A stretch of DNA of 64,000 bases from CTSoil-075 sp042610375 (GCF_042610375.1 NZ_JBGJZL010000006.1:1-64000), one strand, 5' to 3'; numbered from the stretch's first letter, positions 53,954 to 63,943 are shown. Numbers and translations: made by a program. The notes: generated from the sequence alone by a model not told the origin.

Positions 53954-55102
53954 TCACTCAAATAACTCTTTGACGTTTTTCAATTCTTTACGAATTTCAA
54001 TCCCTTGAGGGCAATGACTCTCACATTTTCCACATTCTACGCACTTAGATGCGGGTGCCGCAAGTTTTGACCAAATCCCATACCTCTGTTTTGCTGCAGG
54101 AGTTGAATCAAAAACCCAATAGTCATTGTAGGCTGAAAAACATCCAGGAATATTTATACTGACAGGACAAGGCATACAATACCCACAAGCTGTACAATTT
54201 ACTTTTATTCTTTCTGTAAAAATCGTCTTTACGTCATCAATTAATTCTATTTCTTTTATAGTTAATGAATTCTCATGTGCTTCTTGAGCCACTTTGATAT
54301 TTTCTGTAACCTGATCCATAGTCGTCATACCACTTAATACAACAGATACTTCTGGGTGATTCCATACCCATCGTAAACCCCATTCTGCTGGTGTTCTTTT
54401 TACATCAGCTTGAGCAATGACATCTTTTGCTTCTTGTGGAAGCCGAACAATATTACCACCTCGAAGAGGTTCCATAATGACAATGCCCAGACCCTTTTTC
54501 CCAGCATATTCTAAGCCTTGCTTGCCGGCTTGATATTCTTCATCCAAATAATTATATTGAATTTGGCAGAATGACCAATCATAATAATCTACGATTTCAT
54601 TGAATAATCCAGCTTGATCATGGAAAGAAAATCCGGCATATTTAATTCTTCCATCTTTGATTGCTTGATCTAAAAACTCAGAAATGCCAGCTTCTTTTAA
54701 TACAGGCCAAACATTGGCATTCAGTGAATGTACTAAATAGAAATCAATTGTATCCGTTTCAAGACGTTCTAATTGTTCATTTAAGTACTTGTCCATATCT
54801 TCTCGTGTTTTAATTAACCAGCTAGGAAGTTTCGTCGCTAACTTAACTCGTTCTCGGTATCCATCTTTTAAGGCTTTAGCAACAAAAGGCTCACTTGCTC
54901 CGCCACTAGTAAAACCAGTACCGTGATAAGGATATGCAGTATCCACATAGTTGACCCCAGCATCAATGGCACACCGAATCATCTCTATGGCCTTATATTC
55001 ATCAATATTGGTAGGATCGTTACCGATAATAGGCAATCTCATACAGCCAAATCCTAAAACTGAAACCATTTCATTTGTCTTTCCAAACTTTCTATACAAC
55101 AA
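53954..55102 (-). CDS. Aldo/keto reductase with C-terminal ferredoxin domain
   Basis: A 382-aa protein. The AKR barrel (about 1-285) shows YVDTAYPYHG with the catalytic Asp/Tyr region, LATKLPS and DFYLVHSLN. The last 95 residues carry two cluster motifs, CTACGYCMPCP and CVECGKCESHCPQ, so electrons may come from Fe-S clusters as well as NADPH. This fused type is common in anaerobes; the substrate is unknown. Start is TTG behind GGTGGGA. Confidence 0.85.
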   Translation of the reverse strand: MLYRKFGKTNEMVSVLGFGCMRLPIIGNDPTNIDEYKAIEMIRCAIDAGVNYVDTAYPYHGTGFTSGGASEPFVAKALKDGYRERVKLATKLPSWLIKTREDMDKYLNEQLERLETDTIDFYLVHSLNANVWPVLKEAGISEFLDQAIKDGRIKYAGFSFHDQAGLFNEIVDYYDWSFCQIQYNYLDEEYQAGKQGLEYAGKKGLGIVIMEPLRGGNIVRLPQEAKDVIAQADVKRTPAEWGLRWVWNHPEVSVVLSGMTTMDQVTENIKVAQEAHENSLTIKEIELIDDVKTIFTERIKVNCTACGYCMPCPVSINIPGCFSAYNDYWVFDSTPAAKQRYGIWSKLAAPASKCVECGKCESHCPQGIEIRKELKNVKELFE

Positions 55103-55282
55103 AATAATCCCACCCTTTTTTAAATACTTTCGTAAACTCTAGAATATCCCTTGTTATTCATATTTCGATAACTTTCGAATTAATAATAACTCATTCTACT
55201 TTTCCATGTCAAGATCGATTTTACAATAAATTCATGTACTTTTCCTTCTCATCGACAAGATACTCACATGAATTTCATATTT

Positions 55283-56032
55283 TTATGCTCCGTGTGCTTT
55301 CATAAAAAGTCCAATGGCTAATCCAAAACCAAGGATAATGATGCAAACACGTAATATTTTTTCATTCACCCGCTTGAGTGCAAAAGCTCCTAGCTGCCCA
55401 CCGGCGATAGAGGCAATCGAAGCGATCATCACTTGCGTCCACGCAACATCTTTCGAAAAAAGAAAGATCAAAACGGCAGAAGCATTCATCACGCCAGCTA
55501 ATACATTTTTAGTCGCTCCTGCCTTACGTACATCCAAACCTGCAATCGTCAATGCTGCTAACATTAAGATGCCAATTCCGCCACCAAAATAACCCCCATA
55601 AATTGAAATACCCAATTGGGCAAAACTAGCTCCTATAGGCCCTAAAGGCTTAGAATTTTCCTTAACTTTTCTGAAGAAACTTCCCCACAAAAAAACAAAG
55701 GTCGCAAATAAAACCAACCACGGTATCAAAAATTCAAAAACAGAAACAGGCGTCACTAATAAAAGAATAGCACCCAAAACCCCACCAATTAGACTAATGA
55801 CAAACAGAGCTTTAAACGATAATTGAGGTAAATCTGAAACATTTTTTCTCCCAGCAAGACCTGTTGTAATCTGCCCAGGGAAAAGTGCAACCGTTGACGT
55901 GATATTCGCTGCCCGTGCATCTAATCCCGTCAACATTAACGCTGGAAAAGTAAGAAATGATCCTCCACCAGCTAATGCATTTTGGACACCTGCGCAAAAT
56001 GCTGCAACAAAAAGAATAACAAAGGTAATCAT
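55283..56032 (-). CDS. TauE/SafE-family sulfite or organic anion exporter
   Basis: A 249-aa membrane protein with about 8 segments. The N-terminal AGVQNALAGGGSFLTFPALMLTG and the second-half repeat ISIYGGYFGGGIGILMLAAL are the paired family motifs. Members export sulfite, sulfoacetate or similar anions. It follows the aquaporin-type gene after a terminator, so it is a separate unit. Substrate not known. Confidence 0.88.
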   Translation of the reverse strand: MITFVILFVAAFCAGVQNALAGGGSFLTFPALMLTGLDARAANITSTVALFPGQITTGLAGRKNVSDLPQLSFKALFVISLIGGVLGAILLLVTPVSVFEFLIPWLVLFATFVFLWGSFFRKVKENSKPLGPIGASFAQLGISIYGGYFGGGIGILMLAALTIAGLDVRKAGATKNVLAGVMNASAVLIFLFSKDVAWTQVMIASIASIAGGQLGAFALKRVNEKILRVCIIILGFGLAIGLFMKAHGA

Positions 56033-56217
56033 AATTTAAAACAGCACCTCATTTACTACTTATTTTTCAACACTTCTTACCTCAGCATTCTTACGAGGCA
56101 AGTATGATCATAAACTAATCAGCTATTTTTCCTTTCGTCAGACCACAGTTGTACATAAAGTGTAACATATTTGGAATAATTAAGCATTAATCAATACCTT
56201 TTTTAGGAAAAATGAGA

Positions 56218-56269
56218 ATAGGAACTTCATTTCATACAGAATATCCATCCTGAGAAACGAAGTTCCTAT
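56218..56269 (-). terminator. Terminator of the aquaporin-type gene
   Basis: ATAGGAACTTCATTTC pairs with GAAACGAAGTTCCTAT (15 of 16) around a 20-bp loop. Confidence 0.65.
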
Positions 56270-56298
56270 CCCTTGTTTGATACTGCTCTATATTTCGA

Positions 56299-57039
56299 TT
56301 ATAAAAGCCCAATTGTTGTACAAATTCCATAGGCAACAAATGCTGCAACAAACGGACCAAGAATAGGTACCCAAACATATTCCCAATTCGAACTACCTTT
56401 AGTAGAAATCGGCAGGATTGCATGCATAATACGAGGACCGAGATCACGAGCTGGATTTAAGGCGTATCCACTTGGTCCACCCAAGCTCAAACCCACTGCC
56501 CAGATACACATGGCCGCTAAATAATTGCCGAAACCTGGTGACATACCAGCACCTGTTACTAATTTACTACCAAAAGCAGTAAGACAAATAAATAAGAATG
56601 TCGTGGAGATAATTTCACAAATGAAAGCAGCCATGTCATTTTTGATCATTGCACCAGTCGCGAAGGTCCCTAAAATAGCGCCTTTATCTTCTGTAACTTC
56701 CCAGTGAGGAAGATAAGCCAACCAAGTCATCGCTGCACCAAGCATAGCACCAGCGAGTTCAGCAACCATGATGGGAATCGCTACTGGAAGCGTATAGGCA
56801 CCTGCAAGTACTTTGAATAAAACAAGAGCTGGATTTAACTCTCCTGCACCACCGAGAGCATTACTAACAAAAGCGCCCAGCATGACGGCAAATGCCCATC
56901 CTGCTGTGATTGTAATCCAGCCGCCACCTAATACACTTACATTTGCTCTTGATTTATTCAAATTAACATTTGCACAAACCCCACATCCAAAAGTCATGAG
57001 AACCGTTGTACCCACAAATTCAGCTACTACGATTGACAT
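56299..57039 (-). CDS. MIP-family channel, aquaglyceroporin type
   Basis: A 246-aa membrane channel with six segments and the two half-helix motifs GELNPALVL and YALNPARDLGPR. The Asp after the second NPA (NPARD) marks glycerol facilitators rather than water channels. It would pass glycerol or related polyols by diffusion. A -24/-12 promoter lies about 140-155 bp upstream and the gene for a sigma-54 activator is next door. Ribosome site AAGGAGGG, ATG start. Confidence 0.88.
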   Translation of the reverse strand: MSIVVAEFVGTTVLMTFGCGVCANVNLNKSRANVSVLGGGWITITAGWAFAVMLGAFVSNALGGAGELNPALVLFKVLAGAYTLPVAIPIMVAELAGAMLGAAMTWLAYLPHWEVTEDKGAILGTFATGAMIKNDMAAFICEIISTTFLFICLTAFGSKLVTGAGMSPGFGNYLAAMCIWAVGLSLGGPSGYALNPARDLGPRIMHAILPISTKGSSNWEYVWVPILGPFVAAFVAYGICTTIGLL

Positions 57040-57177
57040 TACTAATCCCTCCTTATATTCGTGTTATATAGATTTTGAATATTTCCATTTTTCTATATCT
57101 TGCACACCCTTATACCATGTTCACCTCCTTCTCATTTTATACAAGATTTTATCACTTATAATTACTAACTATATAAT

Positions 57178-57194
57178 GCAATTTTTATGCCAAC
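57178..57194 (-). promoter_or_regulatory. Sigma-54 (-24/-12) promoter of the channel gene
   Basis: On the minus strand TTGGCAT, five A, then TTGCA: the GG and GC pairs are 10 bp apart as required for RpoN promoters. It points at the MIP channel gene. Confidence 0.75.
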
Positions 57195-57244
57195 ATTTTA
57201 ATTTAGAATGAATTTCTCATGATATAAGATTTCACGCACTTTAC

Positions 57245-57257
57245 TGCTCATTGAGCA
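57245..57257. promoter_or_regulatory. Candidate upstream activator site
   Basis: TGCTCA-T-TGAGCA, a 13-bp palindrome centred about 70 bp upstream of the -12 element, a usual spacing for enhancer sites of sigma-54 activators. Confidence 0.5.
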
Positions 57258-57286
57258 TGGCAAACCTTATTTTCCATAAAAAAATT

Positions 57287-57325
57287 GTGGAGAATTATTC
57301 CCTGTTTCGGGGAATAATTCTCCAC
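57287..57325 (-). terminator. Terminator of the sigma-54 activator gene
   Basis: Perfect 16-bp stem (GTGGAGAATTATTCCC and complement) with a short loop and T7 on exit on the minus strand. Confidence 0.85.
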
Positions 57326-57362
57326 TGATGAAAACTTCTTCTTCATGTAACCTATATATTAA

Positions 57363-59123
57363 TTATCCATTACCAATTTTTTTATCAATTCCATACTTTT
57401 GTGCCTTAGCGGCCACTGTTTTATGGGTTATTCCAAGAACTTTACCTGCTGCAGTATAGCTTCCATATTTATCTAAAGCAGCCCTTATAATTTGCTTTTC
57501 ATATTCTTCTAAAAGAAAAACTTCGCCTTGAATAATTGAAGTGGAAATAGTTTCTAAATGATTCTCTGGATTTTCACTTGTATTTTGATGAATAGACAAA
57601 GGTAAATCACTTAATTCGATATAGCTCCCATCTGCAAGAGCAACAAATCTTTCAATAATATTTCTAAGTTCTCTGACATTACCTGGCCAATCGTATTTTA
57701 TTAATGCATCCATGGCAGAGTTCTTAATTCCCTGTATCTCCTTACCAAAATCTTTATTAAACTTTTTTAGAAAATGATCTACTAATAATGGAATATCATC
57801 TTTTCGCTCTTTCAATGGAGGTAAAAATAAAGGTATCACATTCAAACGATAATAAAGATCTTCGCGAAAACGTCCCTCTTTCACCATCAATTCTAACTCT
57901 CTGTTGGTCGCAGCAACGACTCTAATATTAACAGTGATCGTTTCTTCTCCACCAACTCTTTCAAAATTACTCGTCTGAAGCACTCTTAATAATTTTGTTT
58001 GCATTGCAAGATCCATCTCACCAATTTCATCTAGAAAAATTGTTCCATTATTAGCTAATTCAAATTTGCCTAACTTTCTTTTTATTGCTCCCGTAAAAGC
58101 GCCTTTTTCATGCCCAAATAGTTCACTTTCCAATAAATTGATAGGAATCGCTGCACAATTTATCTTTACAAATGGCTCCTTAGCTCTAGGACTTGCCAAA
58201 TGAATCCCTTCAGCAATGACTTCTTTTCCCGTTCCGCTTTTTCCAATAATTAAAACAGTTGATTGAACTTTAGCAGCTTTGGCAGCCAAAGCGATGGTAT
58301 TTAAAACAGCTTCGTTCATACCAATAAATTTTTCAAACGCTGATCCAATTTTCATTTTTCGAATAAATTTTTGTTCTAAAGATTCGCCCACATATTTTTG
58401 TGGATGCCAATTTGCCTCCTTTTCTTTGGATAACATTTTTTCTAAATTTTCAGTTTTTATTTTTAATATTTTTAGTTTTTCTTTTAAAGAGTTTATTTCT
58501 CGTTCATCTTTAATGACTAAAATTGAACCTAGTAATCGATTATCAGCGACAATTGGATTTACGATCGATACTAAGGTTTCTACAGTACCAATCCCGCTTA
58601 TTCTTCCAACAATTTGTTTTCTCGCTGCTAAGTCTTTACATTCCATCACATTCGGAATGACATCATTTATATATCTACCGATTAATCGCTCATTGGGTTG
58701 ATTGACAACGCTCGAAAAAAAATTATTTACAAAGGTAATATAGCCTTCTTTATCCACAATGCAGATACCATCATCGATCATATCGAGCATCACTTTAACA
58801 TTCCCACTTAGCTCCTCACCTAAAAACTCTGCGTGATTTCTCTCACTCCCATTAATACGTTGATCCCCTTCCAGAAAATTAACCATTTCTTGCACTGCTT
58901 GGTCATTTTCTGGCTTTCTGCTTGAAATATATAGGACTTCACCTTTTTTTACATTTAATCTGACGATCGATCCAAAATCAGTGCAAGATACATTTTCATC
59001 CTTCTTATAACTTATATCAATTTCAGTTTTATATTTTTGCTGCAACTGGTATGCCTTTTGCACAACCATGACAGTAAAAGCAATATCTAATCCATCTGCA
59101 TGTTTTATGAGTGCCTTTTGCAT
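57363..59123 (-). CDS. Sigma-54-dependent activator with HPr-like and PAS domains
   Basis: About 586 aa. An N-terminal HPr-like domain (1-85; KHADGLDIAFTVMVVQKA), in which the phospho-histidine of HPr (GLHARPA) is replaced by Asp. Then PAS (about 95-215), a coiled linker, AAA+ domain (about 255-490) with GKSGTGKEVIAEG, GAFTGA and GTIFLDEIGEM, and a C-terminal Fis-type helix-turn-helix (YTAAGKVLGITHKTVAAKA). It opens sigma-54 promoters; the channel gene downstream has such a promoter. The frame opens at 59150, but GGGAGG precedes the ATG at 59123 (MQKALIKHADG), which is chosen. Confidence 0.88.
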   Translation of the reverse strand: MQKALIKHADGLDIAFTVMVVQKAYQLQQKYKTEIDISYKKDENVSCTDFGSIVRLNVKKGEVLYISSRKPENDQAVQEMVNFLEGDQRINGSERNHAEFLGEELSGNVKVMLDMIDDGICIVDKEGYITFVNNFFSSVVNQPNERLIGRYINDVIPNVMECKDLAARKQIVGRISGIGTVETLVSIVNPIVADNRLLGSILVIKDEREINSLKEKLKILKIKTENLEKMLSKEKEANWHPQKYVGESLEQKFIRKMKIGSAFEKFIGMNEAVLNTIALAAKAAKVQSTVLIIGKSGTGKEVIAEGIHLASPRAKEPFVKINCAAIPINLLESELFGHEKGAFTGAIKRKLGKFELANNGTIFLDEIGEMDLAMQTKLLRVLQTSNFERVGGEETITVNIRVVAATNRELELMVKEGRFREDLYYRLNVIPLFLPPLKERKDDIPLLVDHFLKKFNKDFGKEIQGIKNSAMDALIKYDWPGNVRELRNIIERFVALADGSYIELSDLPLSIHQNTSENPENHLETISTSIIQGEVFLLEEYEKQIIRAALDKYGSYTAAGKVLGITHKTVAAKAQKYGIDKKIGNG

Positions 59124-59325
59124 ATATGTCCTCCCAAAGATTTTTAACAATCAAAAATTACTACTGTCACCGAATCATGACAGTAGTAACCTATTAACAC
59201 TTAATACTCATTCCAATTATATCCATAAATCAATTTTACCGTCAATACTTTTTTGTTATCCAAATGATTCTTTAAAACTCTCTTCAATACAAGCTCCATA
59301 CAATCTCCTCTATGAAAGACTAATC

Positions 59326-60231
59326 TTAAAGTGATTGATTAGCCTTGCAAAATTCAATCCCATCTGCAAAATCTTTAGGAAGTGGAGCCTCAATTGTAAT
59401 TTCTTGTTGATCCTTTAGACGTAAAAAAGTGATTGCACTTGCATGCAAGGCTTGACGTTTCATATAAGATGAACGTATTCCATACATACCATCACCAATA
59501 ATCGGATACCCTAGATGGGCTAAATGAATACGAATTTGATGGGTTCTTCCTGTATCTAAGGTCAGCTCTAACAGAGAAGTATCAACATAGTTGTGAATGG
59601 TTCGGTAATGTGTAATGGCTTGCTCACCTTGTGGATGGATTGCTCGACGGTTGGGCAAAGTCGAATGAGCACCAATTGGTGCATCAATGGTCCCTACGGC
59701 AGGGCTAACAATTCCTTTCACTAAAGCCCAATAGATACGTTTTAATGTTCGTTCCTTTAGTTGCTGTTCTAGAATGAATTGACTACGGGAATCTTTAGCG
59801 AAAATGATGCAACCTGAAGTTTCTCGATCTAGCCTGTGTACTGGCCGAACAGTAGCCACTATATTCCGTTGCTGTAAATCATAAGCTAGGTAATTAGCCA
59901 GTGTACCCTTCCTTGTTTGACCAGTAGGATGAACCAACTGATGTGATGGCTTATTGATAACTAGCATATAAGGATCTTCATAGAGTATTTCAATAGCCCC
60001 TTCTTCGGGCTGGACTCCATAAGCCGTATCCTCGGAGTTAAGAACACGTAAAGTATCACCAAGTTTCACTTTCTTCTGTAGAAAAACAGGTTTGCCATTT
60101 AATAAAATCCCTTTTTGTCGAGTTAATTTTTGAATCTTTCTACCAGAATACTGCAAAATTTGTTTTAAATAGGTTTCAAGAACTAAGCCCGCATGTTCTT
60201 GAGGTACTTTATATGTAGTAAATGATTTCAT
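59326..60231 (-). CDS. RluA-family pseudouridine synthase
   Basis: A 301-aa enzyme with an N-terminal S4 RNA-binding domain (about 15-75; GRKIQKLTRQKGILLNGKPV) and a catalytic domain with the aspartate in VHRLDRETSGCIIFAK. It isomerises uridine to pseudouridine in rRNA or tRNA. Which site it modifies (RluC/RluD-like) cannot be read from sequence alone. Monocistronic. Confidence 0.88.
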   Translation of the reverse strand: MKSFTTYKVPQEHAGLVLETYLKQILQYSGRKIQKLTRQKGILLNGKPVFLQKKVKLGDTLRVLNSEDTAYGVQPEEGAIEILYEDPYMLVINKPSHQLVHPTGQTRKGTLANYLAYDLQQRNIVATVRPVHRLDRETSGCIIFAKDSRSQFILEQQLKERTLKRIYWALVKGIVSPAVGTIDAPIGAHSTLPNRRAIHPQGEQAITHYRTIHNYVDTSLLELTLDTGRTHQIRIHLAHLGYPIIGDGMYGIRSSYMKRQALHASAITFLRLKDQQEITIEAPLPKDFADGIEFCKANQSL

Positions 60232-60437
60232 TCTTAGGCCTTCCTTTTCCAGTGATAAATTTTATGTATATCTTAATCCTATTGGCGAAATCAAATGATT
60301 CAGCGTGATAAATTTCTTTTTCATGATTAATCACCAGTTCTCTTTTATCAATAGTATATCTCAAATGAGATGTACTTACAAAATACATTTAATGAATTTG
60401 CTTACTAAAAATAATCAAACTAACTTGATTAAAATTC

Positions 60438-60466
60438 TTGACAAAATATAGTAGCTATGGGATTAT
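60438..60466 (+). promoter_or_regulatory. Promoter of the tetR-emrAB operon
   Basis: TTGACA at 60438-60443, then after 17 bp GATTAT at 60461-60466. A TetR-type operator follows six bases later. Confidence 0.65.
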
Positions 60467-60471
60467 TGATT

Positions 60472-60485
60472 CAAACAATCGTTTG
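60472..60485. promoter_or_regulatory. TetR operator 1
   Basis: Palindrome CAAAC-AATC-GTTTG just downstream of the -10 box, where a bound repressor would block transcription. Confidence 0.65.
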
Positions 60486-60534
60486 TTTTATTTATGTATT
60501 AATAACTAATTTAACTTAAAAAGGAGTTATGATA

Positions 60535-61134
60535 ATGAAAACAGATACCCAAACAAAGTTGATTGAAATTGCAATCCCCCTATTCGCACTCAAAGGATTT
60601 GCTGGTGTATCAGTTCGTGAAATCACCGATGCAGCTCAAATTAATGTCTCTGCAATTTCTTATCATTTTAATGGCAAAGAAGGGCTCTATCAGGCAGTTT
60701 TAGAAGAACAGTTAACCCCTTTGATGCAGGCCTTGTACTTAGCAGAAAATGATGATTCTCTCTCCCCGATTAAAAGACTTACATTCTATGCCGATCAAAT
60801 TTCTCAAATTCATGCCCAACGACCTTTTTTATCTCGCTTTATGATCAGCGAAGCTACTACTCCCACTGATTATGGCGGACCAATTATTGAAAAATATCTT
60901 TCCCAAGTGCACCAATTTATGCGGAATTCACTCCAAGAAGGCATTACATGGGGTGATTTTCGACCTGACTTAAATATTACTTATGCCGCTGTTTCTCTCG
61001 CTGGAATTCTAAATTTCTATTTTATCACCAAACCTCTGCTACAAAAACTGACTCCCTTAACAGAAAATAGTAATAAGGAATATACAGCTCATGCCTTTCG
61101 CATTTATCTGCACGGCATCGTAAATAACAGCTAA
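60535..61134 (+). CDS. TetR-family repressor of the efflux operon
   Basis: About 199 aa. N-terminal helix-turn-helix (FAGVSVREITDAAQINVSAISYHFNGKEGLY, about 20-50) and a helical ligand domain resembling the CerR/YbiH type. Two ATG codons (60529 and 60535) lie after AAGGAG; the second has the better spacing. It probably represses itself and the two transporter genes that follow, since similar palindromes stand before both units. Confidence 0.88.
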   Translation: MKTDTQTKLIEIAIPLFALKGFAGVSVREITDAAQINVSAISYHFNGKEGLYQAVLEEQLTPLMQALYLAENDDSLSPIKRLTFYADQISQIHAQRPFLSRFMISEATTPTDYGGPIIEKYLSQVHQFMRNSLQEGITWGDFRPDLNITYAAVSLAGILNFYFITKPLLQKLTPLTENSNKEYTAHAFRIYLHGIVNNS

Positions 61135-61212
61135 GCTAAGAATGATCTTGTTCTATTGGCTGATTCGATAAAAATATAATGATCAAGCTAAGAGAATTCA
61201 TTTCTTTCTATT

Positions 61213-61226
61213 CAAACAAACATTTG
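61213..61226. promoter_or_regulatory. TetR operator 2 (candidate)
   Basis: CAAAC-AAAC-ATTTG matches operator 1 in 12 of 14 positions. It is 100 bp upstream of the adaptor gene. Confidence 0.45.
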
Positions 61227-61326
61227 TATTAATTTTATGAAAATCCTTTTAAAAACAATTCATATGAGGATTGCTCTTGTGGTACTTATCTCACACAAAC
61301 TCAAATAATTATGAAAAGGTGATACT

Positions 61327-62385
61327 ATGAAACTGACTACAAAATTCATTAAAATCTTCATTGTGATTTTACTCATTCTCGGCGGAACTGGCACCTACTA
61401 TTATTCACAACGCGGTGAAGTATCAACAGATAATGCTGTTATTGATGGTCGAACTGTTATTTTAAGCCCAAAAGTACAAGGTTATGTGAAAACCTTATCG
61501 ATTCACGACAATCAACTTGTTAAAGCTGGCGATATTTTACTGGAAATTGACCCAACGGATTATATCGTTCGTCGCGACCGAGCCAAAGCCACATTAGCCG
61601 CTGCACAGGCAGCAGCGAATGCTTCTCACAGTAATTTGGAAACAACCACAGTTTCTGCACCATCTACCGTTGCTGGTGCACAAGCGCAAGTTATCTCTTC
61701 AGAAGCTACTTGGCAAAAAGCAGTCAGTGATCGTCAACGCATGGAAAGTTTATTTAACGCCGGAGCCTGCTCCCGACAACAACTTGATGAGGCAATTGTA
61801 GCAGAGAAATCCTCACGTTCCAACCTAGATAAACTGAGAGCTGATCTTCGTTCCGCCAATACAGCCCCCAGTGTAATTGCATCGGCAAAAAATACCAGTG
61901 AACAATTGCTAGCTCAAGTAAAACAAGCCGAAGTTGATCTCACACAAGCAGAAAATGATCTGGCAAATACTAAAATTATTGCCCCTATGGATGGCTATAT
62001 TACTAAACGTAGTGTAGAGATCGGCAACTATGTTCAGACAGGGGCGCAACTCGCCTCATTGGTTGGAACAGATTTATGGGTTATTGCCAATTTTAAAGAA
62101 ACACAGTTGGAACATATGCGCCCTGGCCAATCTGTCGACATCCGCATTGATGCCTTTCCCACTATAAAGTTACAGGGGAAAGTAGAGAGCATACAAGCAG
62201 GAACAGGAAGCCATTTTTCCCTCTTTCCCGCAGAGAATGCGACTGGAAACTTTGTGAAAATTGTGCAGCGCATTCCCGTGAAAATTGTGTTTAACAACCT
62301 GCCAGATGAATCTCTTCATTTAGGACTGGGTATGTCGGTAGTGCCAACCGTATTTACTGAAGGCGTAGACTTAAAACATGAGTGA
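61327..62385 (+). CDS. EmrA-type membrane fusion protein
   Basis: A 352-aa adaptor. One N-terminal membrane anchor (IKIFIVILLILGGTGTYYY), lipoyl half-motifs (VILSPKVQGYVKTLSIHDNQLVKAGDIL and IIAPMDGYITKRSVEIGNYVQTG) and a long coiled hairpin (about 85-210). It pairs with the MFS pump encoded next, whose start overlaps its end by 8 bp. Together they would expel hydrophobic drugs or uncouplers across a two-membrane envelope. AAAGGTG ribosome site. Confidence 0.9.
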   Translation: MKLTTKFIKIFIVILLILGGTGTYYYSQRGEVSTDNAVIDGRTVILSPKVQGYVKTLSIHDNQLVKAGDILLEIDPTDYIVRRDRAKATLAAAQAAANASHSNLETTTVSAPSTVAGAQAQVISSEATWQKAVSDRQRMESLFNAGACSRQQLDEAIVAEKSSRSNLDKLRADLRSANTAPSVIASAKNTSEQLLAQVKQAEVDLTQAENDLANTKIIAPMDGYITKRSVEIGNYVQTGAQLASLVGTDLWVIANFKETQLEHMRPGQSVDIRIDAFPTIKLQGKVESIQAGTGSHFSLFPAENATGNFVKIVQRIPVKIVFNNLPDESLHLGLGMSVVPTVFTEGVDLKHE

Positions 62386-63943
62386 GATTGCATCAACACC
62401 CTCTAATCCCCTTCTCGTATCTACCGCCGTTAGCCTTGCTGCTTTCATGGAAGTATTAGACACAACAATTGCCAATGTTGCACTTTCCCATATCGCCGGG
62501 TCAATTGGTGCTAGTGCAGAGGAAAGTACGTGGGTGCTCACTTCTTATCTTGTCGCTAACGGCATTGTCCTTCCACTTTCTGGTTGGTTATCTAGTCTCA
62601 TGGGACGTAAGAATTTTTTTATGTTTTGTATTATAGGATTTACTGTGAGTTCGATTCTATGCGGTATTTCAAATTCCCTACCAATGTTGATTATCTTTCG
62701 CTTATTACAAGGCTTAGCAGGCGGCGGACTACAACCTACTCAACAGGCCATTATCAAAGATAGTTTTCCTCCCGAAAAATTGGGGATGGCATTTGCTATC
62801 ACAGGTGTGACGACGGTTTTAGCCCCTATACTAGGGCCCACTTTAGGCGGTTATATCACTGATAATTTTAGCTGGCGCTGGATTTTTTTCATGAATGTTC
62901 CCGTCGGTGTATTAGCTGTTTTTCTCGTCAAGTTCCTTGTTCAAGATCCGCCTGAGGCCCAAAAGAAACAAGTCGATTCCATTGATTATATTGGCCTTAG
63001 TTTGATTACTCTAGGTCTTGGAGCATTACAAATCATTCTAGATAAGGGGCAACAAGAAGATTGGTTTGATAGTTCCTTTATTATCCTCTTCACTTTTATT
63101 GCAATTTCCAGCCTATCATTGACAGTTTTTTGGTTATTAAGGCAGAAAAATCCGATCGTGAAAGTAAGACTTTTTGCCCTTCCTAGTTTCGGTATGTCTT
63201 GCCTGATGATTTTCTTTGTCGGCTTTGCCTTATATGCAAGCGCCACCTTATTACCCATGCTCGTGCAAGCAAATTTCGGATATGATTCGACCTTATCTGG
63301 ACTTGTACTTTCGCCAAGTGGAATAGCCACCCTATTGATGATGCCTGTCGTTGGAAAACTTGTAAGCATCATTCAATCTCGTTATCTCATTTCCTTTGGT
63401 ATGTTGATGACCGCGGTTGGTATGTGGGCAACTGGACTTGTCACACCACAGACTGATTATAATACCTTTGTTTTTGTGCGCATTTTACAGACAATCGGTA
63501 TCCCTTTTCTATTCGTACCTGCCAGTACTCTCGCTTTCTCAAAAATTTCACCAGAAAATAGCAGCAATGCCTCTGCAATTGTTTCTCTCATGCGCAATCT
63601 TGGAGGCAGCATTGGCATCGCCCTTGTCACAACCATTCTTGCACAAAGACAACAAGTACAACAATCCAATCTTGCACAACATTTGACCAATGCCGATCCC
63701 GGATACCTCAGTGCACTTTCGACTTATACACAAGAAATGATCAGTCTTGGCGTACCTACAGTTCAAGCATCAACATCGGCTATGGGACAAATTTACAAAG
63801 AACTTCTCCATCAAGCTAGCATTCTAGCCTACAGGGATGTTTATAATTTCGTCGCTAGTATCTTGGTAATTTTAGCTATTGTCGCCTTGTTTATGCCAAG
63901 TAATAAACCACAGAAAAAAGGTGCTCCAATTGAATCCCATTAA
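62378..63943 (+). CDS. EmrB/QacA-family (DHA2) drug efflux transporter
   Basis: A 521-aa MFS pump with 14 predicted segments. Early motif LDTTIANVALSHIAGS with the proton-coupling aspartate in segment 1, SWVLTSY-like EESTWVLTSYLVANGI, motif A around LSSLMGRKNFF and motif C as GPTLGGYITDNFSWRWIFF are all present. Translationally coupled to the adaptor gene. Drug range unknown. Confidence 0.92.
   Translation: MSEIASTPSNPLLVSTAVSLAAFMEVLDTTIANVALSHIAGSIGASAEESTWVLTSYLVANGIVLPLSGWLSSLMGRKNFFMFCIIGFTVSSILCGISNSLPMLIIFRLLQGLAGGGLQPTQQAIIKDSFPPEKLGMAFAITGVTTVLAPILGPTLGGYITDNFSWRWIFFMNVPVGVLAVFLVKFLVQDPPEAQKKQVDSIDYIGLSLITLGLGALQIILDKGQQEDWFDSSFIILFTFIAISSLSLTVFWLLRQKNPIVKVRLFALPSFGMSCLMIFFVGFALYASATLLPMLVQANFGYDSTLSGLVLSPSGIATLLMMPVVGKLVSIIQSRYLISFGMLMTAVGMWATGLVTPQTDYNTFVFVRILQTIGIPFLFVPASTLAFSKISPENSSNASAIVSLMRNLGGSIGIALVTTILAQRQQVQQSNLAQHLTNADPGYLSALSTYTQEMISLGVPTVQASTSAMGQIYKELLHQASILAYRDVYNFVASILVILAIVALFMPSNKPQKKGAPIESH

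Noticed and set aside
56232..56447. 71-codon minus-strand frame overlapping the channel gene
   Set aside because: It is in another frame of the MIP channel gene and runs through its terminator.
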